Shown here piece after piece: positions 1 to 6,459 of a DNA stretch of 12,980 bases; positions within the stretch are counted from its first letter, which is position 1, and every line of letters starts with the position of its first letter. The notes under the pieces were generated by a model. That model saw only the letters and a list, made by a program, of their open reading frames with translations, was not told the DNA's origin and searched no databases. Made by a program: the position numbers and the translations under genes. The stretch spans positions 1 through 12,980 of the forward strand of contig CAJWKX010000016.1 in the NCBI GenBank assembly GCA_913043015.1, given 5' to 3'. The stretch is from an uncultured Candidatus Pelagibacter sp. GTDB taxonomy: Bacteria > Pseudomonadota > Alphaproteobacteria > Pelagibacterales > Pelagibacteraceae.

Positions 1-975
1 AATTTCTTTTTCATTAAAAGATATATTTTTAATAAGTTTTGTTTTTAACCTGTTGCTCTGTCTAGTTCCGATATTTATTGTAGTAACTCCATAGTATGGA
101 GCTCCCATAATGCCTGAGCTAGAGTTACCTATTATAAATTTTGAATTTTTTAATAAAGTCAAGTAATACTCAAATCTTATTGATGGAAAAATTTTAAATT
201 TATTATTATTTTTTAGTTTATGTATTTCCTTCAAAATTATTTCCGATCCAAGATCATTATTAGGAAATATTATTATATAATTTAAATTTGTTTTTACCAA
301 AGCTGAAAAAAAAATTTCCGACTCTCTTTTTAAATTTTTTATATTTGTTGTTACAGGATGAATGATCGATATACCAAAATTATTAAATCTAATATTATAT
401 CTTTTTCTTGCTGACTCAATTTTTGGTAAATCTTTATTAAGGATTAGATCTACATCGGGTGATCCTACTTCAAAAATATATCTTTTATTTTCTCCCATTT
501 GTATCAATCTTTTTCTAGCTGTTTTATTAGAAACTAAATGTAAGTGTGATATTTTTGAAATAGAGTGTCTTAACATTTCATCTACTGTTCCACTAACTTC
601 GCCACCTTCAATGTGAGCAACCAAAAAATTATTAAGAAGAGAGGATAAAGCACAAGCCAAAGGTTCTATCCTATCTCCATGAACAATCACTAAATCGGGG
701 TTATATCTAATTAAGAAAGGTGAAAATCCCCTCATTGTACTCATTAAAATCTCATCCATTCTCATGTTTTTTGTTTGATTACTATATCGATAAATTCCAT
801 TAATTTTATCTTTTTCTATTTCTTCATAAGTTGATCCGTATCGTTTCATATTATGCATTCCCGATACAAATACTCTAGAAATGAAACTATTATTTTTTTG
901 GATGTTAATAATTAATGATTTTAACTTTCCATAATCTGCTCTTGTACATGTTACAAATAATATTTTTTTTTTCAT
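1..975 (-). CDS. neuC: NeuC-family hydrolysing UDP-N-acetylglucosamine 2-epimerase (3' end outside window)
   Basis: A minus-strand reading frame is open from the ATG at 975 to the left edge. It gives 325 residues of a family usually about 370-390 long, so the C-terminus is missing. Enzymes of this family hydrolyse UDP-GlcNAc, or a UDP-diacetylbacillosamine relative, to the free 2-epimer sugar that NeuB then uses. The N-terminal nucleotide-sugar fold carries the family motif VTCTRADYGKLKSL (residues 8-21). The catalytic acids described for bacterial NeuC (Asp100, Glu122, Asp131 in the meningococcal enzyme) appear as D101 in VHGDR, E123 in AHIEGGE and D132 in GTVDE. The conserved RHSISKISHLH stretch follows. 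GNSSSGIMGAP near the C-terminal end matches the second, UDP-binding lobe. The ATG overlaps the stop of the upstream neuB-like gene by 4 nt (ATGA). The family call is secure. Whether the substrate is the GlcNAc or the bacillosamine form cannot be told from sequence alone. Confidence 0.93.
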   Translation of the reverse strand, partial: MKKKILFVTCTRADYGKLKSLIINIQKNNSFISRVFVSGMHNMKRYGSTYEEIEKDKINGIYRYSNQTKNMRMDEILMSTMRGFSPFLIRYNPDLVIVHGDRIEPLACALSSLLNNFLVAHIEGGEVSGTVDEMLRHSISKISHLHLVSNKTARKRLIQMGENKRYIFEVGSPDVDLILNKDLPKIESARKRYNIRFNNFGISIIHPVTTNIKNLKRESEIFFSALVKTNLNYIIIFPNNDLGSEIILKEIHKLKNNNKFKIFPSIRFEYYLTLLKNSKFIIGNSSSGIMGAPYYGVTTINIGTRQSNRLKTKLIKNISFNEKEI

Positions 976-2003
976 TTAATGTATTTTTTCTTAATAAGAT
1001 GATTTTTTTTAATATATTTTTTTGCCTTTCTTCCAATTAAACTATAAATTTTATATGATAGAAAGTCTCCAGTACCCGGTCTTTTTGTTGTAAGGTTTTT
1101 CCAACTTAAAACCTCATTTTTATTTATATCTTTTTTTGATACAACGGAATGAAAGGCAAATCTTCTACTTTTGTCCTCCTCGGATATTATTTCTTTGTTA
1201 GAGCTAAAGGCTTCATGAATTTTGATTGAAGCGGCAAGCAAATCTTTTAACTCCGTTTTGTCCATCGAGCAAATGATATCTGGACCTTTTCTATTTTTGT
1301 CTATAATAAAATGTTTCTCAATAATTTTTGCACCCAAAGCCAAGGCAGCTATTGGAATAGTGTTCCCAATTGAGTGATCAGAGTATCCTATAATTGAACT
1401 TTTAAAAGTTTTAATCATTTTATTTAGTCGGCCAAGTCTTATATATTTGTAGTCTACAGGATATAAATTTATACAGTGAAGGATTGCATGAGGAATTTTA
1501 TGTTTTTTTACAATCCTGATCGTTTTTTTTACTGTTTCAAGACTGTTCATACCAGTACTTATAATCATTGGTTTTTTAAAGGAACAAACATATTTAATAA
1601 ATGGAATATTGTTACATTCTCCAGAGCCAATTTTAAAAATTTTTAGATTATTATCATTTAACCATTTTGCTGCTTTATAAGAAAAAGGGGTCGCAATATA
1701 GATTAATTTTTTTTTCTCTATATATTCTTTTAGTTTTTTTTCATCTTTTAAAGATAAGGAATTACTTTTAATTACTTCGTAAATATTTGTATTGGAGTTT
1801 CCAGGTTTAATTCTTTTGGCTTCCTCACTCATCTCTTCATCGGGTAAATGTATTTGTACCTTCACAGCTTCCGCTCCAGATTTTTTTGCACTATTAACAA
1901 TGCTCTTTGCGATTTTTAGAGATCCAAAATGATTTATGCCTATCTCAGCAACTATCAAAGGTTTTGAATTTTTAGAAATAATTCTTTTTCCTATCTTAAT
2001 CAT
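972..2003 (-). CDS. neuB: NeuB-family sialic acid / nonulosonic acid synthase
   Basis: This 343-residue cytosolic enzyme would condense phosphoenolpyruvate with a six-carbon N-acyl sugar to form a nine-carbon nonulosonic acid. Residues 15-260 form the NeuB TIM barrel, with AEIGINHFG at 19-27 and KIGSGE and STGM further on. H210 (YSDHS) and H231 (IEKHFIID) are spaced 21 apart, as are the metal-binding His215 and His236 of meningococcal NeuB. The C-terminal antifreeze-like SAF domain holds KRPGTGDF (307-314). Its R308 corresponds to the arginine that reaches into the neighbouring subunit's active site. Length is normal (family about 345-350). The ATG overlaps the previous gene's TAA by 1 nt (TAATG), and the stop overlaps the neuC start by 4 nt. 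The function call is strong. The exact product (Neu5Ac, legionaminic or another acid) is open, because the dehydratase and aminotransferase genes that would mark legionaminic or pseudaminic acid are not visible here. Confidence 0.93.
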   Translation of the reverse strand: MIKIGKRIISKNSKPLIVAEIGINHFGSLKIAKSIVNSAKKSGAEAVKVQIHLPDEEMSEEAKRIKPGNSNTNIYEVIKSNSLSLKDEKKLKEYIEKKKLIYIATPFSYKAAKWLNDNNLKIFKIGSGECNNIPFIKYVCSFKKPMIISTGMNSLETVKKTIRIVKKHKIPHAILHCINLYPVDYKYIRLGRLNKMIKTFKSSIIGYSDHSIGNTIPIAALALGAKIIEKHFIIDKNRKGPDIICSMDKTELKDLLAASIKIHEAFSSNKEIISEEDKSRRFAFHSVVSKKDINKNEVLSWKNLTTKRPGTGDFLSYKIYSLIGRKAKKYIKKNHLIKKKYIK

Positions 2004-2971
2004 TATTTGTTTTTTAATTTTTTTTTTATTTGTGATGCAAGGCTAATATGATCTAATTTGTGATATTTAAGAACCTCTTCTGGGGTCCCACAAGCAGGAA
2101 ATTCGCTTGGACCAAATTTTTGTAAAACTTGATTATTTAAAATTTTATTATTCATCATAAAAGATATTATTAAATCAGAAAATCCTCCATTAATGTTATG
2201 GTCTTCCAAAAAAAATAAATGTTTTATTTTTCCTATTGTTTTTTTTAACCATTTTTTGTCAAAACTGTTAATGCATGGCATATTAATTAACTTCAGTTTA
2301 ATCTTTTGTTTTAATAATATTTGATATGCTTTGTATGCTTGATTTATCATTGTTTGACCATACGAAAAAATAATTCCATCAGAGCCCTTTGTCATTACTG
2401 AACCTTTGTTAGGTTTAAAATTATAGTTTTTTGGCAGACTTAATGAACCTGTGGGTGGTGGGCCAATTGAAAGTCTTATTGCACAATTATTTCTCTCTAT
2501 ATTTATACAATATTTTAAAATTTTTCTTGTCTCTAAAAAGTTATATGGATGATAAATTTTCATATTTGGAATGCTAGATAAAAGAGATATATCCCTTAAA
2601 CTTTGATGAGATTTTCCTGCCCCGGCAGGTAAAATGCCGGCGTATAAGCACATATATATAATTTTAGTATTTTCAGTAGAATTATTATAAATTTGTTCAT
2701 TTGCTCTTGCTGTTAAAAAAGATGCAAAAGAATTTACGACTGGAAGAAGTCCCATTAATGCTAGACCTCCAGCCATAGAAACCATATCTTGTTCTGCAAT
2801 TCCATTTTGAATAAATCTTTTCGGAAATTTTTTTGCAAATTTGAACAAATTTACATCATCAGAAAGATCTGCATCTAACAGAATAATTTCCTTTTTTTTT
2901 TCTGCTTGCTTAATTAAACAATCTGTAAATGAGTTGGTAATCCAATTATTTTTTTTTTTAGAATTATTCAT
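2003..2971 (-). CDS. Transketolase C-terminal subunit (pyrimidine-binding and C-terminal domains)
   Basis: This 322-residue protein corresponds to the second half of a transketolase. It carries the Glu that activates thiamine diphosphate in this fold: E60 in IQNGIAEQDM, followed by the AGGLALMGLLPVVNSFASF region. GAGKSHQSLRDISLLSSIPN matches the loop conserved in split transketolases, and KFGPSEFPACGTPEEVLKYH matches the C-terminal domain. The start codon directly abuts the stop of the N-terminal subunit gene (0 nt gap), which implies co-translation of a heteromeric enzyme. Together the two halves total 654 residues, close to a full-length transketolase. The gene sits between the dehydrogenases and neuB, so a role in making the sugar precursor, not central pentose metabolism, is the likelier reading (inference). 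It could instead be a duplicated housekeeping enzyme, but the tight operon placement argues against that. Confidence 0.9.
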   Translation of the reverse strand: MNNSKKKNNWITNSFTDCLIKQAEKKKEIILLDADLSDDVNLFKFAKKFPKRFIQNGIAEQDMVSMAGGLALMGLLPVVNSFASFLTARANEQIYNNSTENTKIIYMCLYAGILPAGAGKSHQSLRDISLLSSIPNMKIYHPYNFLETRKILKYCINIERNNCAIRLSIGPPPTGSLSLPKNYNFKPNKGSVMTKGSDGIIFSYGQTMINQAYKAYQILLKQKIKLKLINMPCINSFDKKWLKKTIGKIKHLFFLEDHNINGGFSDLIISFMMNNKILNNQVLQKFGPSEFPACGTPEEVLKYHKLDHISLASQIKKKLKNK

Positions 2972-3970
2972 TTAATGAATTTCAATCAAATTATTATTTG
3001 ATTTTGTTTCATTCTTTTTATTTATATTAATAAATTTGGGAAAAGGTAATAATTTTTCACTAAATTTTAACTTTATCTTTTTAATCAACTCTTCCTGGGC
3101 TAAGCCAAAATCTTTGTTATTTGGTGCACCAGCATGCCAGGTATAATTTTTTTGTTTTCTCATAATTTTGGTATGTTCCATGAAAGAAATTCCTTTACCC
3201 TTAATTGTATCTGCAATCAAAAGTTTTGGTTTATTTTTTATTTTAGAAAATTTGTTAAAGACCTTATTTAATTTTTTAAAATTATGTCCATCACATCTAC
3301 GAACATACCATCCAAAAGTTTCAATTTTTTTTTTTAAATTTTTTAAATCAATAATTTTTTTGACAAATTGACTGCTTTGAATTTTATTATGATCTATTAT
3401 TACGATTATCTCATTTAAACGTTGATGACTTATCGTTTGTAAGGCCTCAAATATTTGTCCTTCTTGAAATTCCCCATCTCCAGTAACGACTACTACTTTT
3501 CCTTTTTTTCCTAAATATTTTTTTGCCCATAAAATGCCTTTAGCTTTAGATAGTCCCATTCCTAATGAGCCCGTGTTAGCATCTATGCCTGGTACCGAAA
3601 TATCTGGATGGCCATCCAATCCTCCAATTTTTCTCAATTTTAAAATTTTGTTAAAGTTAATTATTCCAAGAGAATATAAAACGCTGTATAGGGCCGGGAC
3701 ATCATGACCTTTTGATGAAAAAAAAATATTTCTAAATTTTTTTTTTATATCTTTTTTATATGTCTTGAATTGGAAAAATTTTACCCATATAAAAATATCA
3801 ATAGCACTTAGGCTTGTTCCAATATGGCCGGATCCAGCTTTTTTAATTATTGAAATTGTATTTAATCTGTTAACCAACGCAAGGAGTTCAGCCTTTACAT
3901 AATCATTAATTTTCAAATTTATAATTTTGTTAATTTCTCTATAAGAAACAAAAAGTATCTCTGAACTCAT
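2972..3970 (-). CDS. Transketolase N-terminal subunit (thiamine diphosphate-binding domain)
   Basis: This 332-residue protein is the first half of a split transketolase. Visible motifs are AGSGHIG (45-51, with active-site-type H49), SSKGHD (85-90), GLDGHPD (117-123) and GSLGMGLS (134-141). The thiamine diphosphate/Mg signature starts with GDGE (164-167) and ends with DHNK (193-196). The usual GHPGG after the first histidine is GHIGT here. About 20 residues precede the normal family start, giving a slightly extended N-terminus, and a basic, low-complexity tail of about 30 residues ends the protein. The ATG at 3970 overlaps the preceding SDR's TGA by 4 nt, and the stop abuts the C-terminal subunit. 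Transketolases move two-carbon ketol units between sugars. In this operon the natural guess is a chain-modified sugar intermediate, but the acceptor is unknown. Confidence 0.91.
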   Translation of the reverse strand: MSSEILFVSYREINKIINLKINDYVKAELLALVNRLNTISIIKKAGSGHIGTSLSAIDIFIWVKFFQFKTYKKDIKKKFRNIFFSSKGHDVPALYSVLYSLGIINFNKILKLRKIGGLDGHPDISVPGIDANTGSLGMGLSKAKGILWAKKYLGKKGKVVVVTGDGEFQEGQIFEALQTISHQRLNEIIVIIDHNKIQSSQFVKKIIDLKNLKKKIETFGWYVRRCDGHNFKKLNKVFNKFSKIKNKPKLLIADTIKGKGISFMEHTKIMRKQKNYTWHAGAPNNKDFGLAQEELIKKIKLKFSEKLLPFPKFININKKNETKSNNNLIEIH

Positions 3971-4734
3971 TTATTTTTTTTTTTAAAATAATTTGGATTT
4001 GACCAATCAATGTGCGAAAGGTCAGGAATAATCTCTATTTTTTTCATAAACCAAAAGAATTTGCCAGACGGTCCTGTTTTTGAAAGGGATGATAAATATT
4101 TTATAGTTGGCATTGATAATGAAGTTGACAACTTATTTTTAGGAAACATTTCCGTTTTACAGGGACCGGGACTCATCGTATTAACTTTAATATTATAATT
4201 TTTTATTTCTTTAGATAGTGTTTTTGCCAAAGTATTTAATGCAGCTTTAGATGCACTGTAAGCGGAGAATGTCTCAGTACAATTTGTTGAACCTCCAGAC
4301 GAGATATTGATAATTCTTCCATAGTTTTTTTTTTTCATTATTTTCAATGTTTCCCTTAAAAAAATTACAGGAGCAAATAAGTTTACTTCAAATATTTTTT
4401 TTAGATCATTATAATTAATATTTTCAATTTCTGATTGCCGTGTTATTCCCGCATTATTTATTAAGACATCAATTTTCCCAAATATTTTAACAGTTTTTTT
4501 TATGAATTTTATTATGGCCTTTTCATTAGAAACATCTACTTTTTGAAAAAAAACTTTTGCTTTGTGCTTTCGAATTTTTTTTAACTTAAATAATCTTCTA
4601 GCACATATTGAAACGTTTGCATTTTCTTTAATAAATTCTTTGGTTATTTTATTCCCTAAGCCAGAGCTTGCACCTGTGATAACAATAACCTTATCTTCAA
4701 ATAATTTTGTTGTTTTTTTTACCAAGCCGTCCAC
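3967..4734 (-). CDS. Classical short-chain dehydrogenase/reductase with unusual C-terminus
   Basis: This is a 255-residue Rossmann-fold oxidoreductase. Cofactor motif TGASSGLG lies at 20-27, the structural NNAG motif at 93-96, and the active site is S146 (NISSGG), Y159 and K163 (YSASK). The Ala-Arg-Arg at 45-47 after the second strand favours NADP(H). The SPGP motif near 188 is typical, but the tail is not. Where most classical SDRs end with a substrate loop and a final DGG strand, this one continues into an aromatic/lysine segment (GKFFWFMKK, then IPDLSHIDWSNPNYF). No ATG exists at the 5' end, so the GTG at 4734 is chosen; it overlaps the upstream SDR gene by 16 nt. A TTG at 4725 is an alternative. 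The stop overlaps the transketolase start by 4 nt. The substrate is probably a sugar or sugar nucleotide, inferred from the operon only. Confidence 0.88.
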   Translation of the reverse strand: MDGLVKKTTKLFEDKVIVITGASSGLGNKITKEFIKENANVSICARRLFKLKKIRKHKAKVFFQKVDVSNEKAIIKFIKKTVKIFGKIDVLINNAGITRQSEIENINYNDLKKIFEVNLFAPVIFLRETLKIMKKKNYGRIINISSGGSTNCTETFSAYSASKAALNTLAKTLSKEIKNYNIKVNTMSPGPCKTEMFPKNKLSTSLSMPTIKYLSSLSKTGPSGKFFWFMKKIEIIPDLSHIDWSNPNYFKKKNK

Positions 4735-5540
4735 CCACCATCAATAACCAAATTTGAGCCAGACATATATTTTGACGCATCACTTGCCAAAAATAATATT
4801 GATCCATTGTAATCTGACCAGTTAGCCATCCTGCCAAGTGGAACTTTCTTTATATATTTTTTAACAAACTTTTTTTCTTGAAAATCATAAATTCCTCCAG
4901 GAGTTAAAGAATTAGCCCTTATTCCAAATTTTCCACAAGTTGTAGCTAAATATTTCATCAATCCAAGCAAACCACTTTTTGTTGAAGTATAAGAAACTGG
5001 CGTTGTTAAGGAATATTTTCCACCATAAATGTTTCTCTTATTTGTTAAATTCTCATAAATACTTAGATCAGGTCCGACTATACCATAGGTAGATAATACA
5101 ATAATTATATTGCCAGAAATTTTTTTTTTTTTAAAGTGATTTATCATTAACTGGCAAGATAAAAAAGCTCCTGTTAAATTTGTTTTTAAAACTTTTTCCC
5201 ATGTATTCAGATTATATTCTTCAAAGACTTGATAATAATTTTTCGGTTTTGAATAGACATTATAAATTAATACATCCAATTTTTTTTCTTTTTTTATTAT
5301 TTTCTTAAGATTATTTGAAATACTTTTTTTTAAATCTACATTACATTTTTGAAAAATAATATTTTCATTATTTATTTTTTTTTTATTTTTATCTAATAAA
5401 TAAACTTTTGCACCAGCGTTCGATAATATTTGAGAAAAATTTAGTCCTAAATTTCCAGTTCCTCCAAAAATTAGCACTTTTTTATTTTTCATTGAAAAAA
5501 TTTTTTTATAATCAAAATTATTTTTTTTACTTTTTGTCAT
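4719..5540 (-). CDS. PtmA-like short-chain dehydrogenase/reductase
   Basis: This 273-residue SDR resembles the flagellin/surface-glycan modification oxidoreductases related to Campylobacter PtmA. The nucleotide motif is GGTGNLG (26-32). D50 at the end of the second strand suggests NAD(H). The normal NNAG motif is altered to YNVY (93-96). S150 is separated from Y184-x3-K188 (YTSTK) by 33 residues instead of the usual 12-13, leaving room for an inserted loop (GPDLSIYENL and following). The C-terminus MSGSNLVIDGGWTAW is the classical SDR ending. ATG 5540 overlaps the upstream cytidylyltransferase stop by 4 nt. An internal ATG at codon 17 (5492) would give the more usual N-terminal length. PtmA-like proteins commonly sit next to NeuA-like genes in nonulosonate loci (family knowledge). 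The reaction is not known from this sequence. Codons for residues 137-140 lie in a 13-base A run. Confidence 0.87.
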   Translation of the reverse strand: MTKSKKNNFDYKKIFSMKNKKVLIFGGTGNLGLNFSQILSNAGAKVYLLDKNKKKINNENIIFQKCNVDLKKSISNNLKKIIKKEKKLDVLIYNVYSKPKNYYQVFEEYNLNTWEKVLKTNLTGAFLSCQLMINHFKKKKISGNIIIVLSTYGIVGPDLSIYENLTNKRNIYGGKYSLTTPVSYTSTKSGLLGLMKYLATTCGKFGIRANSLTPGGIYDFQEKKFVKKYIKKVPLGRMANWSDYNGSILFLASDASKYMSGSNLVIDGGWTAW

Positions 5541-6277
5541 ATTTTATTACTTTTATTTAAATAATAATAAATTCTATCAATATCATCGCTGGTATCAATA
5601 TCTATTGATCTTTCCACAGGAGTTTTGAAAATCAGTGTTTTTTTTGGAATCCTTTTTTTCTCTGAAAAAATAGCATGTCTGGAATAAATCCATACTATAG
5701 TATTGATTTCGTAAACTTTTGAAACCTCCTGTCGTGTTCCAGGATTTTTTTCAGGGTTTTTACATAATCTATAATATTTTTCCTTCTTTTCTACAATACT
5801 AAAGTATGGATTGTGTTGTGCTTCATGAACAGATAATAAAAGGTTTGGCTTTTTTTTGTTAAAAATTTTTATTGCCCTTTGAATATCTTCCATAGTTCTT
5901 AATGGTGACGTAGGATCAAAAATTACAAGTTTTGATATTTTTTTTTTCTTTGTTTTTTCATAAAAAGTAACTGCATTCTTTATTACAGACAACATAGTGG
6001 TATTGTTTTTTGATAAACTTTTTTTTCTCTTTAGTTTTATTAGTTTTTTATTTTTCTTTATTAAATTCAAAATTTTATTACTGTCCGTTGATAAAATTAC
6101 ATTATCTATAGCAGAGCATTTTATAGCTAATTTGAGAGCAGTTTTTGTTATTGTTTGATTTTGAATTTTTATTAGATTTTTTTTTTTTAAACCAACAGAC
6201 CCTTTTCTTGCCGCAATAAGTCCTAACGTAATACCTTTATTTTTATGGAGCAAACAACTCCTATTGCTTTGAATCAT
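5537..6277 (-). CDS. CMP-nonulosonate cytidylyltransferase (NeuA/PtmB/LegF family)
   Basis: This 246-residue nucleotidyltransferase would transfer CMP from CTP to a nonulosonic acid, making the activated donor for glycan assembly. The nucleotide-binding loop reads ARKGSVGLKKKN (23-34, canonical ARxGSxGxxxKN). Further family motifs are VILSTDS (60-66), DPTSPLR (121-127), GTRQ (180-183) and the metal-site region SIDIDTSDD (224-232). The segment usually containing R-P-x-x-L-A-x-D is replaced by a lysine-rich stretch (about 81-93). The start at 6277 leaves 18 residues before the first strand; a TTG at codon 9 is an alternative. It is the first gene of the leftward operon, 18 nt or so from a candidate promoter, and its stop overlaps the next gene by 4 nt. 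The family is clear. The acid it activates (sialic, legionaminic, Kdo-like or other) is not. Confidence 0.9.
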   Translation of the reverse strand: MIQSNRSCLLHKNKGITLGLIAARKGSVGLKKKNLIKIQNQTITKTALKLAIKCSAIDNVILSTDSNKILNLIKKNKKLIKLKRKKSLSKNNTTMLSVIKNAVTFYEKTKKKKISKLVIFDPTSPLRTMEDIQRAIKIFNKKKPNLLLSVHEAQHNPYFSIVEKKEKYYRLCKNPEKNPGTRQEVSKVYEINTIVWIYSRHAIFSEKKRIPKKTLIFKTPVERSIDIDTSDDIDRIYYYLNKSNKI

Positions 6278-6301
6278 CTATTTAACATTTATTTTTTAGC
6301 G

Positions 6302-6330
6302 TTTGTAACAAGAAATATTTAGTTGTTCAA
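6302..6330 (-). promoter_or_regulatory. Candidate promoter for the leftward (neuA-neuC) operon
   Basis: On the minus strand TTGAAC (6330-6325) is followed after 17 nt by TACAAA (6307-6302). Each hexamer matches the sigma-70 consensus at 4 of 6 positions, and spacing is ideal. Transcription would begin near 6295, giving an 18-nt leader before ATG 6277. The -35 hexamer overlaps one arm of the palindrome at 6324-6340. In DNA this AT-rich, chance matches are common, so confidence is moderate. Confidence 0.42.
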
Positions 6331-6340
6331 TTACTGAACA
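6324..6340. promoter_or_regulatory. Perfect inverted repeat TGTTCA-N5-TGAACA, candidate operator
   Basis: The arms TGTTCA (6324-6329) and TGAACA (6335-6340) are exact reverse complements around ATTAC. The site lies in the 182-bp region between the divergent operons and overlaps a plausible -35 element on each strand. The core GTTC-N7-GAAC is not the direct-repeat GTTC-N7-GTTC of alphaproteobacterial LexA nor the GAAC-N4-GTTC of Gram-positive LexA, so no regulator is assigned. Confidence 0.45.
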
Positions 6341-6363
6341 TTGCTGCTGTACTTTTTGATAAT
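6335..6363 (+). promoter_or_regulatory. Candidate promoter for the rightward operon
   Basis: TGAACA (6335-6340, 4 of 6 to TTGACA) is followed after exactly 17 nt by GATAAT (6358-6363, 5 of 6 to TATAAT). The start would fall near 6370, leaving a leader of about 90 nt before ATG 6460. The -35 hexamer is the right arm of the palindrome, mirroring the leftward promoter. An AT-rich TAATATAAA at 6421-6429 is a competing -10 but has no good -35. Confidence 0.38.
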
Positions 6364-6459
6364 CCAACATTACAATCATCCTAGTATTTAGTAGTTAATT
6401 TAAGGTATTTGCTGTAAACATAATATAAAAAATACGAAAGCAACCAATATAGAAGAAAA

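Noticed and set aside
362..616. Open frame of 84 codons on the plus strand
   Set aside because: It lies wholly antisense to the neuC-like gene, whose catalytic motifs are intact; no recognisable protein pattern or ribosome-binding site.
2003..3970. A single transketolase gene broken by a frameshift or nonsense mutation
   Set aside because: Each half has its own clean start and stop at a natural domain boundary, with a 0-nt junction and full-length total; this is the normal split form, not a pseudogene.
6324..6340. LexA box
   Set aside because: Half-sites are inverted with 7 nt between GTTC and GAAC; known alphaproteobacterial LexA sites are direct repeats and Gram-positive sites have a 4-nt spacer.
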